11,303 nucleotides of DNA from Apophysomyces variabilis (GCA_002749535.1 MZZL01000091.1:1-11303), one strand, 5' to 3'. Counted from the stretch's first letter, positions 1 to 7,322 are shown. The notes: generated from the letters alone by a model not told the origin. A program made the numbers and translations.

Positions 1-1
1 T

Positions 2-448
2 GCTGCTGTTATCTTTTCTTCTGCTTCTGCTTCTATTATTACTATATAAAAAGTCTATAGCTGTCCTCAAAAAGTTCTATATTTCTAATTAGTTAGAGAA
101 ACTATCTTCCAGAAAAATAAGATTATATTTTGAGACATTGAGGTTTGTCTTAGCAAGTTCAAAAATGTTATCTTTTGTTACTAACTAGATATTGATGCTA
201 ACTAGTACCAATTAGTTATTACTTATCTAGATTTTGATTAATATCTCTGATTATATCAATTTATTGAAAGATCCAACAAGCCTATTTTTGAAGTTACCTG
301 GCATAAGTTTAAGATTACTCTTGTTAAAAACTATAGCTTAATAATTGAAGATAATAAAGCCTATACTTATAAGAAATTGCTTTCAATATACTTCAAAGAT
401 TATAAAGAGACAATTAAGCAATTTATTGACCCACTGTGGTTGAAGAGT
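2..448 (+). pseudogene. Decayed reading frame of unknown identity, cut by window edge
   Basis: The plus frame starting at base 2 reads as protein-like sequence but has seven in-frame stops (codons at 47, 86, 131, 182, 203, 239, 248). From 251 to 448 it is fully open for 66 codons, reading LYQFIERSNKPIFEVTWHKF and onward to IDPLWLKS. The open part is rich in K, Y, F and I and has no motif I recognise. TAA and TAG would be one transition from Gln codons and TGA one from Arg, which fits C-to-T decay but does not prove it. The frame loses protein character exactly where the hairpin repeat at 449 begins, suggesting truncation by that repeat. In DNA this AT-rich a 66-codon open run is only mildly unlikely by chance, so confidence is low. 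It could be an old transposon gene or a multicopy host gene fragment. Confidence 0.35.
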
Positions 449-518
449 AATTCTACCACCTTTACACCATATAGTAGAATCTTTGGTTCTACCCACTTTC
501 TACCCAGGTGGTAGAATT
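449..518. repeat. Hairpin repeat with 12-bp perfect inverted arms
   Basis: The arms AATTCTACCACC (449-460) and GGTGGTAGAATT (507-518) are perfect reverse complements around a 46-bp loop. The loop itself contains further TAGAAT and TTCTACCC pieces. The stretch 472-518 aligns in the same orientation with 7279-7322 at roughly three quarters identity by eye, so this is one copy of a dispersed repeat family. It might be the end of a small non-autonomous element. No target duplication was found. Confidence 0.6.
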
Positions 519-1627
519 TCTTATATTATCACATTTTTCTCTCTATCTAAACGCTGTTACTTTAGTAGACATGCATACAAAATTAAGTTACCACAGCAAA
601 ACTAGTGCATTCACATTTTCCAGGAACTGTATAATTATTTATGTTACATGCTTCTAACATGGTTTCTTTTTTTTACAGAGTTATCTGCATTTTCTTTTTA
701 TTCATCCTTTTCTTTTGCAAACTTTTTCCTCTATACTATTTTTTGTTTCATAGTGTTTTACCACTTTTTCATCAGAAAACTTACGTTGAAAACGTTGCTA
801 GTATATGATCCTAATAATATACAACCTTGATCTAAAAGCATACCCTTTGCTGGTAAGCTTTTATCTTTATTTTATAGCATCTTATTCTTTTTTTCTTTTG
901 ATAGCTAGAATGATCACTACGTTATAGAAGAGCTTGCTTCTTACTTTTAATAAGGTATTTTGATTGATTGACCTAAATATAACTAATCTTGACTTTTTAA
1001 TTATTATATAAAGTAGCTTTTGTTTCTTAACAAAATGGAAACAGAGAAAGATAATATACTTTTTAATAGTACAGATACTTTTTATATTATAATTTAATTA
1101 CTTGGCAAGGTAACTTTTTGTAGGCCTATACGTAATGCTGCCATTCATTATTACATGCTGGCTTAGGTATGCTACTGTGTGTTAGCTTTTAGTACGTTTT
1201 ACTAATTGTTATTTTTAAAAGCTATGCTTCTTTAACCTTCAGTAATTAGGTAAAATAATATAAAACTAAGCATAAAGTTAGCTATTTATTAGTATATTAC
1301 ACTACATAGCTCTAAGAAAATAAAAGTATCTGTTTTTTTCCTATATATATAGCTAAAGAAGCTTCCTTGTATATGATAAAGAAGTGTATCTTAATAGCTA
1401 AAATAATGTACACAACAAAAAGAATATCCAATCGGATAGACTAGATAAAAATTAGTAGCTCCAATAGAATGTATCATTGTAGGCAAGTTAATCTAATAAA
1501 AAGTGCTTGAATAAAGGAATATAGTCAAATGAAACTAAAATATTAGCCTCTAATACATACTACTTAATCTAATAACATCAATGTAATGGTCTCTGTCATA
1601 TAGTAATTCATCTAATTGTTGAACTTG
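519..1627. other. AT-rich stretch with no supportable gene
   Basis: This is about 1.1 kb of AT-rich DNA with scattered T-runs, TATA-like strings and few CpG. A 60-codon open frame at 648-830 is almost entirely F, L, S, Y and T encoded by T-rich codons and looks like a composition artefact. I saw no tRNA box motifs, no conserved protein motif and no clear tandem repeat. The intact retrotransposon inserted at its right edge. Confidence 0.6.
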
Positions 1628-1632
1628 GGAGG
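1628..1632. repeat. Target-site duplication GGAGG, left copy
   Basis: GGAGG directly precedes the TG of the left LTR and is repeated directly after the CA of the right LTR (7175-7179). Five base pairs is the usual target duplication for Ty3/gypsy integrases, and it confirms both element borders. Confidence 0.93.
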
Positions 1633-2047
1633 TGTGGTATATGTTAGAGACAAATGAGATAAAAGAAAATCGGACAATAGAATCCTTTGAGACTGAGTCA
1701 AGATTGTTTTTATTATCATTATGTTTTCACGACTATTTATATGTTGTCTCTAAATGTAAGTGTATGCGTTGTGTAATGTGTTGTTCTATGTGTTGTCTCT
1801 ATAGATGCAGTGTAGATCTATGAGGATAGAGAAATGTAAAGAAAGAGGGAAAGAACCACCTTGCATAGATTAAACTGTACACTTAGTTTGATACATGATG
1901 CATGTAGTAAGATGGTCTGATCGTCTTTATACTGCGTAAAGGAGAGAGCTACATTGCATGTAAAATACGATGATCCATATACCAAATTGGGAAACTGTAT
2001 TGTAGTCCCGCTATTAAGGTGTATAACGACATACTAGCTATACGACA
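1633..2047 (-). repeat. 3' LTR of the Ty3/gypsy element
   Basis: This is 415 bp with TG...CA ends and short imperfect terminal inverted repeats (TGTGGTA and TACGACA, 6 of 7 pairing). It matches 6760-7174 with no gaps, differing at three sites: A1700 versus G6827, C1935 versus T7062, and C1982 versus T7109. It should supply the polyadenylation site of the genomic RNA. A 63-codon plus-strand open frame inside both LTRs is taken as chance. Confidence 0.96.
1709..1714 (-). terminator. Candidate polyadenylation signal AATAAA in 3' LTR
   Basis: AATAAA reads on the minus strand here, with the same hexamer at 6836-6841 in the other LTR. It lies about 20-25 nt downstream of the TATA-like box in transcription direction. 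Cleavage 10-30 nt further on would fall near 1685-1700. Fungal poly(A) signals are degenerate, so this is a plausible site only. Confidence 0.4.
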
Positions 2048-2061
2048 TTACCCCCTTCCAG
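2048..2061 (-). other. 3' polypurine tract (plus-strand DNA primer site)
   Basis: On the minus strand the sequence just before the 3' LTR reads CTGGAAGGGGGTAA, then TGTCG of the LTR. Purine-rich RNA here would resist RNase H and prime second-strand synthesis, which sets the U3 border. The few bases between the G-run and TG are the kind later trimmed by integrase. A small inverted repeat, GGTTA/TAACC (2061-2074), lies beside it. An exact 13-bp copy occurs at 3540-3552. Confidence 0.82.
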
Positions 2062-2100
2062 GTTAGACTTAACCGTAAACTAAATGATAGTTGTATGGAG

Positions 2101-5100
2101 TTATGTTCGTGTACGTTTACTTTGTCGTGAATTCTTCTGGTTATTATTCAGACGTTTGTTGGATCGTGTATTTTGTAGTGTGCATTTCTGATCTGTCTTG
2201 CTATTTGGTGTAGTACCAAGTCTTTCCCAGTAATCCATAATAGGTTGTGGACTGCTGAATGAATCTGGCTTTTGCCATGTATCATTAGCTTCACCGTAAC
2301 CTTCCCATCTTACTCTATAGATATAATTCCCTTTAGAAATTTCTTTGTGTCCTACTACGGCTTCTACAACATAATAGTCTTTGCCTTTTTCTTGGACTTC
2401 TTCTAGGGAAATGATCTCGTCTTGAGATATCAATTTGAGTGCCGATGGTGGATAGTCGCTTGGGAGTAAAAGTCCTTGTTCATCCATAAGGACATAGGAT
2501 CCTCCTCTGGTTTCTCTGACAACTGTATAAGGACCATGATACGCAGGTTCTAATTTTCCGCGTTGTCTTTCTTTGATCATGACCTGGCTTTTTGGCGGAA
2601 ACTTGACTAGTCTGTATTTACTATCAAATTTTCCTTTTTGTGCATTTGTCACAGCTTGCATTCTTTCGGCAATTGCTGGAAAAATGATATTCGCCATATC
2701 CTCTATACGCTGCAAAAGTTCTTTGTTTGTGAGCGGAGGAGTGCTAGGATCTTCTTGGTAATTTTTAAACCCATTCATAGTCCTTGCAAACATAAGACTG
2801 TAAGGTGATGATCCTGTCCGCTTTGTGACTTTTGCATTTAATGCTAGTTGTACACTTGGTACATAGAGGTCCCAATCTCGGGTTGCCCCTTTGATGCATT
2901 TTCTGAGTGCGTTTGTTGAGGTAGAAACCCAGCGTTCTGCTACGCCGTTGGCTCTTGGATGATAAGGTGTGACCAATCGATGATCAAAACCTGATGATTG
3001 TGCCAGTAATTTAATGAGTGAATTGATGAACTCTTTTCCATTGTCAGATTGTAGATATCGAGGAAATCCGAAATCACAGAAGACATGAATTACAGCGTTT
3101 ACTACTGTGTTTTGAGATTTGTCAGGTATTGCACGGAGAACACAGAAACGAGTGCAAATGTCGATCATAATCAACAAATAATTGTTACCTGTGTGAGAGG
3201 TAGTGAAAGGACCGGCCAGATCTATTGCCCAATGATCACAAGGCAAGTATGCATGTATAGGACGCAGAGGATGATAACCTCTTTTTACGATATTGTGCTT
3301 TTGGCACTCTGCACACTTTCTTACTGTTTCTACAGCTTCTTTGTGTATGTTCGGCCAGTGTAACCCTTCGTTATGAAGTGCATTGACCATGGCGTCAGCG
3401 CCAAAATGTCCAAATATATGCGCGTTGTGTAAAAGCTCTGGGCGTTCCTTTTCTGGTGGAATTAATTTATCGTCATTATCCACGGAAGCTGCCCTATTAA
3501 GAAGCTTTTCCTTATCATCCTGACTTATTGCGGGAGCAGTACCCCCTTCCAGCATTTTTGCCGGGGGGAAAAGGCGTGAAAGTTGATCAGGTAAGATGTT
3601 TCGTAAACCTGGGAGGTGTTCAACATCGAAGTCGTATTGCAGAAGCGTATCAAGCCAGTTAATCATCATGGCGTTAGGCTTCTTTTGCGTATGAAGATAC
3701 GTTAGTGCCTTGTGGTCAGTCAGGAGGGTGAATTTGTTTCCCCATAGATATTTGTGGAATTTGTTGAGCGCATAAATAATAGCAAGTAGTTCTCGTTTGG
3801 TAGTGGAGTAATTACGTTCGCTTGTTGTTAAAGCACGTGCCATGAAAGCAATATGGCGTGTTTCTCCATTAATTGTTTGGTAGAGAACTGCCCCAATGCC
3901 TGTGTTAGAGGCGTCCGTTGCAACACTGAACGGGTATTTTAAGTTTGGGTAGCACAGGATAGGTAGCGTCAGCAAAATTTGCTTTAGGCTTTGGAAAGTG
4001 GTCGTGTGCTCTTCTGTCCAAAGGTCTTTCAGATTGTCCGCATTGCGTAACCGATCCAATGGAGCTGTGAGCATGGAAGCATTAGGGATGTGTTCCCGGA
4101 AGTAGTTGATGACGCCAAGAAAACGTTGTATGTCTTTTCCTGTGCGAGGAAGTGGCCACTCTTGTATGTTACTCACTTTGCGTGGGTCCAGCGTTATGCC
4201 TTTTCCTGACACGCAGAAACCCAATAAATAAACCGACTTTTGTGCAAAGTGGCATTTTTTGGGATTGAGGATCAAGTTGACGGCAGTAAGTTTATCGATA
4301 ACAGTTTTGACATGCACTGTGTGTTTTTCCATATTTTCAGAGTGTATGATAATATCGTCCACAAACGTCGTAACGAACGGAGTATCACAGAAAAGGATAT
4401 CCATGACGCGTTGAAACTTGGATGATATCGGCTTGAGACCAAACGGACAACCTTTAAACATATATTGCGTGCCTTTGAAAGTGAACGCTGTTTTAGGACG
4501 GTCTGGCTCATAGATTTGGAAACGATGAAAAGCAGTTTTAAGGTCTAATGTAGTGAACACAGTAGAACCTCCGAGCTTGTGAAATATGTCTCCAATAAGA
4601 GGCAGTGGGTAACGATCCACTTTGATGAGTTTGTTGATATGTCGTGGATCCAAGCAAGGACGACGATCGGTGTAGTTACCGGATGCATCTTTCTTTGGTG
4701 CCAAGGTTAAGGGACTATTCCAGGCTGTGTCAACTGGTGCCCTTTCAATTGTTCCCTCTTTTAACCAAGTGTCCACGGCTTCTTGTACTTTGGATTCATA
4801 CACCATTGGCAGATCATATTGTCTTCGGTATGATGTTAGGCCTTCTGGTGTGTCTAAGTGTATAATTGACTCGGGTATCGTGCAAAACGATGAACTAGGT
4901 ATGTTTGCATTAGTATGCAATGAAGGCTGAATTGCTTGAAAGAATACATGTCTTTCTGCTGTTGTGCCTGCGGGTGAGTCGTTGGGCTTAGGAATATCAT
5001 TTATGATATTGTCTTTGGAGTTTTTCTCCATTTGGTCATCCCATGAAGCTGCGATACCTGTGATGCCTAATCCTAACTTGGGCATAAGATCCAAACCGAT

Positions 5101-6732
5101 GCTGATTTGTGTACCCAGTGATAGATTCATAACAATGAAGGTATGTTTTAGGTGTTTACCCTTGTATGACAATTCTGCTTCAACAGTGCCAAAACTATTT
5201 ATGGTACCATCTGTGGATGCCAGTTGAATATTATGTTTTTTATTTGTGTTGACTGACAAATGTAATTCCTGTGCTAATCCCAGGTTCATAAAAGATCCAT
5301 TCGCCCCCGTATCAATGAGGCCCCACTGTCGTTTATTCTGTACAAGAATTGGTACGTAAATTGAGTCAGTGGTTTTGTTAATGGAATTTGTAAGGTGAAT
5401 ACCTTGTTGTTGGAGATCCAATTTCTCCATGTTGATTGGCAATAGGTTGTCTGGATCTTCTAGATCCATAACCTTTGCGGAGCGGTTTGCCACCACTTTT
5501 TTGCTGTTCCAATATTCTGGACATGTGTGCCCTTTGGTGTATTCCACCTTTTTACAGTAGCGGCAGAGGTTTGGCTCCTTGTGCCCCTTTTGTCCGTTGT
5601 TGTGGGGTTTGTTGCTCTTGGCTGCTGCCTCCTTCAGCATTGATTTCCACACGAAGCAGTCTTCCTTAGCATGCGAACCTTTTGGGTGTAGAGGGCAGGT
5701 GCCCTGTCTAGCACGTTTGTGCTTCTTGTTGCCATTGAAACCCTCGTTGTCGTATCGCCTTTTGCCGTTGGATGCTGTTTCCGTATAGGTATTGTTGGTA
5801 CCTTCCCCACATGCGGCCATAATCAACTGTGCAGCTTGCTGCAGGTCACTTGTTAATTCGAGACCATATTGATTCGTCAGGGTAGACCAAGCTTTTTTCT
5901 TAATTGGCGGTAACAGGGAGCACACAAAGTTGTACACCAAGTCTTGGTCACTTGCCAAATTGGCCTCGTAAGATACCTCTTGGTATCGTTCCAGAAAGAG
6001 GTGTATGCTTTCATCAGGACGTTGTGCCAGGTGACGATGTTCATCCTTCTTTTGCCAGACGTAGAAGGGATTTCCAAACTCCTTTTCCAGGTGTGTACGC
6101 GCCTCTTCCCAGCGAAGTCCTTTGTCAGCTAATGTACGTGCAAACCATTGACGTTGCGTGTCATCACAGGTCAACCAGAATAACCGTTCCCAATGGTCAT
6201 CGAGTGGAACCAATTTATACGCCCTCAATTGCACCTCAAAAGCGCTGATGAACGTACGTACGGTGTCATGCATCTTTTTGCTTGCATTTCTGATAGGCCC
6301 ACCTTTGATCTGAAATGCTGGTAGCTCTTTTGGTACAACAGCCGATGTCTGGCTGCTTTTTCCCTCTGTGCTTGTTCCTTCTGTAAAGGTTTCCTCTCGT
6401 ACCTTCTTGGCTTCCACAAAAGCGTTCCAAGCAGTTTTGGCAGCATCAAGATCTGCCTGAGCTGTTTCCCGTTCCTGCTGTGTTCCTTGCGGATTGGCCA
6501 AGACCCAGATCAATTTATCAGCGGCAGCCTTCTTCTTTTGATGTAAGTTTTCTTGAATTTTTTCCAAGTCAATGTGGAGCTCTGTGGACTCCTCTACCAC
6601 TTGCATAGCGGTGTCTTCTTCCTGTGGAGCGACCAGATTGCCCATGGACATGGCCTGTCTGATAGCTTCACGATCTTCTTGCGAAATGGTTCCGAAAACG
6701 GGAGAGTTGGTATTGTCATTTTGAGCAGACAT
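2101..6732 (-). CDS. Gag-Pol polyprotein of Ty3/gypsy chromovirus, 1543 aa
   Basis: One frame encodes the whole particle and replication machinery, with no Gag/Pol frameshift. Residues 40-115 look helical or coiled-coil, and 155-310 form the Gag capsid region. Two zinc-finger-like motifs follow: C346-X2-H349-X4-H354-X4-C359 and C390-X2-C393-X8-H402-X-C404. The aspartic protease has DTGA at 474-477. The reverse transcriptase (about 640-885) has the first catalytic Asp at D730 and FVDD at 790-793. RNase H (about 930-1053) has D940, E981, D1006 and D1049. Integrase has H1105, H1109, C1140, C1143 and the DD35E triad D1171, D1230, E1266; HGPY is at 1399-1402. The chromodomain (about 1451-1505) has aromatic residues Y1453/Y1454, W1476 and Y1479. 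The tail after 1515 is basic, like a nuclear localisation signal. The start is the only sensible one: an in-frame TGA sits at 6745-6747, and the LTR ends 27 nt upstream. No catalytic residue I checked is missing. Confidence 0.97.
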   Translation of the reverse strand: MSAQNDNTNSPVFGTISQEDREAIRQAMSMGNLVAPQEEDTAMQVVEESTELHIDLEKIQENLHQKKKAAADKLIWVLANPQGTQQERETAQADLDAAKTAWNAFVEAKKVREETFTEGTSTEGKSSQTSAVVPKELPAFQIKGGPIRNASKKMHDTVRTFISAFEVQLRAYKLVPLDDHWERLFWLTCDDTQRQWFARTLADKGLRWEEARTHLEKEFGNPFYVWQKKDEHRHLAQRPDESIHLFLERYQEVSYEANLASDQDLVYNFVCSLLPPIKKKAWSTLTNQYGLELTSDLQQAAQLIMAACGEGTNNTYTETASNGKRRYDNEGFNGNKKHKRARQGTCPLHPKGSHAKEDCFVWKSMLKEAAAKSNKPHNNGQKGHKEPNLCRYCKKVEYTKGHTCPEYWNSKKVVANRSAKVMDLEDPDNLLPINMEKLDLQQQGIHLTNSINKTTDSIYVPILVQNKRQWGLIDTGANGSFMNLGLAQELHLSVNTNKKHNIQLASTDGTINSFGTVEAELSYKGKHLKHTFIVMNLSLGTQISIGLDLMPKLGLGITGIAASWDDQMEKNSKDNIINDIPKPNDSPAGTTAERHVFFQAIQPSLHTNANIPSSSFCTIPESIIHLDTPEGLTSYRRQYDLPMVYESKVQEAVDTWLKEGTIERAPVDTAWNSPLTLAPKKDASGNYTDRRPCLDPRHINKLIKVDRYPLPLIGDIFHKLGGSTVFTTLDLKTAFHRFQIYEPDRPKTAFTFKGTQYMFKGCPFGLKPISSKFQRVMDILFCDTPFVTTFVDDIIIHSENMEKHTVHVKTVIDKLTAVNLILNPKKCHFAQKSVYLLGFCVSGKGITLDPRKVSNIQEWPLPRTGKDIQRFLGVINYFREHIPNASMLTAPLDRLRNADNLKDLWTEEHTTTFQSLKQILLTLPILCYPNLKYPFSVATDASNTGIGAVLYQTINGETRHIAFMARALTTSERNYSTTKRELLAIIYALNKFHKYLWGNKFTLLTDHKALTYLHTQKKPNAMMINWLDTLLQYDFDVEHLPGLRNILPDQLSRLFPPAKMLEGGTAPAISQDDKEKLLNRAASVDNDDKLIPPEKERPELLHNAHIFGHFGADAMVNALHNEGLHWPNIHKEAVETVRKCAECQKHNIVKRGYHPLRPIHAYLPCDHWAIDLAGPFTTSHTGNNYLLIMIDICTRFCVLRAIPDKSQNTVVNAVIHVFCDFGFPRYLQSDNGKEFINSLIKLLAQSSGFDHRLVTPYHPRANGVAERWVSTSTNALRKCIKGATRDWDLYVPSVQLALNAKVTKRTGSSPYSLMFARTMNGFKNYQEDPSTPPLTNKELLQRIEDMANIIFPAIAERMQAVTNAQKGKFDSKYRLVKFPPKSQVMIKERQRGKLEPAYHGPYTVVRETRGGSYVLMDEQGLLLPSDYPPSALKLISQDEIISLEEVQEKGKDYYVVEAVVGHKEISKGNYIYRVRWEGYGEANDTWQKPDSFSSPQPIMDYWERLGTTPNSKTDQKCTLQNTRSNKRLNNNQKNSRQSKRTRT
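3540..3552 (-). other. Candidate central polypurine tract
   Basis: The 13 bases CTGGAAGGGGGTA (minus strand) are identical to the 3' polypurine tract at 2049-2061. Here they encode L1061-E-G-G-T1065, in the linker between RNase H and the integrase zinc-binding domain. Lentiviruses and Ty1 are known to carry an internal second polypurine tract in or near integrase that primes an extra plus strand. A similar role here is inferred from sequence identity only. Confidence 0.5.
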
Positions 6733-6759
6733 AATAAAAGGTATTCAAAGGAAAAAAAA
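6733..6759 (-). other. 27-nt leader; no tRNA-type primer binding site
   Basis: Between the 5' LTR and the Gag ATG there are only 27 nt on the minus strand: eight T, then CCTTTGAATACC, then TTTTATT. A tRNA-primed element normally begins its binding site with TGG just inside the LTR, and no TGG is present here. TCCTTTGA (6752-6745) is the exact complement of TCAAAGGA found in the LTR on the same strand (6817-6810). That would suit self-priming as in Tf1, but the 8-bp match may be chance and is offset 7 nt from the LTR edge. Confidence 0.45.
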
Positions 6760-7174
6760 TGTGGTATATGTTAGAGACAAATGAGATAAAAGAAAATCGG
6801 ACAATAGAATCCTTTGAGACTGAGTCGAGATTGTTTTTATTATCATTATGTTTTCACGACTATTTATATGTTGTCTCTAAATGTAAGTGTATGCGTTGTG
6901 TAATGTGTTGTTCTATGTGTTGTCTCTATAGATGCAGTGTAGATCTATGAGGATAGAGAAATGTAAAGAAAGAGGGAAAGAACCACCTTGCATAGATTAA
7001 ACTGTACACTTAGTTTGATACATGATGCATGTAGTAAGATGGTCTGATCGTCTTTATACTGTGTAAAGGAGAGAGCTACATTGCATGTAAAATACGATGA
7101 TCCATATATCAAATTGGGAAACTGTATTGTAGTCCCGCTATTAAGGTGTATAACGACATACTAGCTATACGACA
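6760..7174 (-). repeat. 5' LTR of the Ty3/gypsy element (promoter LTR)
   Basis: This 415-bp LTR has TG...CA ends and is directly followed by the target duplication GGAGG. It should carry the promoter of the element. It contains a TATA-like box at 6861-6868 and a 10-bp direct repeat GTTGTCTCTA (plus-strand reading) at 6870-6879 and 6919-6928, just upstream of that box, which could be a regulatory repeat. The position of the transcription start is unknown. Confidence 0.96.
6861..6868 (-). promoter_or_regulatory. TATA-like box TATAAATA in 5' LTR
   Basis: TATAAATA reads on the minus strand about 100 nt before the end of the LTR and about 130 nt before the Gag-Pol ATG. It is the best core-promoter candidate. 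The same box lies at 1734-1741 in the 3' LTR. A start 30-50 nt downstream would fall between about 6838 and 6817. In AT-rich DNA such strings are common, so the call relies on position. Confidence 0.5.
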
Positions 7175-7179
7175 GGAGG
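7175..7179. repeat. Target-site duplication GGAGG, right copy
   Basis: This is the exact partner of 1628-1632, directly after the final CA of the right LTR. It also begins the GTAGAAA repeat stretch that continues to 7322, so the insertion lies at the edge of that repeat. Confidence 0.93.
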
Positions 7180-7322
7180 GTAGAAAGGTGGTGGAAAAGG
7201 TAGTAGAAAGTACATTCCATAACTCTTTGAAGAGATTTTACTGTATAGTGGAAAAGCAGTAGAAAGGTAGTAGAAAGGTGGTGGAATCTGAGATTCCACC
7301 AAGTTTCTACCAATGGTAGAAT
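7180..7322. repeat. GTAGAAAGGTGG-type repeat cluster with hairpin
   Basis: Variants of GTAGAAAGGTGGTGGAA occur at about 7180-7196 and 7268-7286, with GTAGTAGAAAG at 7200-7210 and 7268-7278. A perfect 9-bp inverted repeat, GGTGGAATC (7280-7288) and GATTCCACC (7292-7300), has a 3-nt loop. The end of the cluster (7279-7322) aligns in the same orientation with 472-518 on the other side of the element. No coding potential is seen. Confidence 0.65.

Larger units (their letters stand above)
1633..7174 (-). mobile_element. Complete Ty3/gypsy chromovirus LTR retrotransposon (5542 bp)
   Basis: The element is complete and read on the minus strand, so the right LTR is the 5' LTR. It has 415-bp LTRs at both ends, GGAGG target duplications, a 27-nt leader, one 1543-codon Gag-Pol frame, a 3' polypurine tract and TG...CA termini. 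The order protease, reverse transcriptase, RNase H, integrase is that of Ty3/gypsy (Metaviridae) and not Ty1/copia. The C-terminal chromodomain puts it among chromoviruses. The two LTRs differ at only 3 of 415 positions, all transitions, and the frame has no stop, so insertion was recent. Its coding region is visibly richer in G+C and CpG than the flanks. Whether it is transcribed cannot be read from sequence. Confidence 0.97.

Noticed and set aside
648..830. 60-codon open frame rich in F, L, S and Y
   Set aside because: T-rich low-complexity DNA produces such hydrophobic strings. No motif, no sign of a start context, and no neighbouring gene supports it.
1632..1823. 63-codon open frame at the LTR (same peptide at 6759-6950)
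   Set aside because: It lies on the plus strand inside both LTRs, opposite to transcription, begins at the LTR edge, and has no protein-like features. It is a duplicate because the LTR is duplicated.
5904..6248. 114-codon plus-strand open frame within the element
   Set aside because: It is antisense to the Gag region of a clearly real polyprotein. The other plus and minus small frames at 2573-6774 are shadows of the same gene.
449..7322. A defined 1.3-kb DNA transposon bounded by ATTCTACCA/TGGTAGAAT
   Set aside because: The inverted ends are only 9 bp and I see no target duplication next to them, so it is reported only as a hypothesis and not as a feature.
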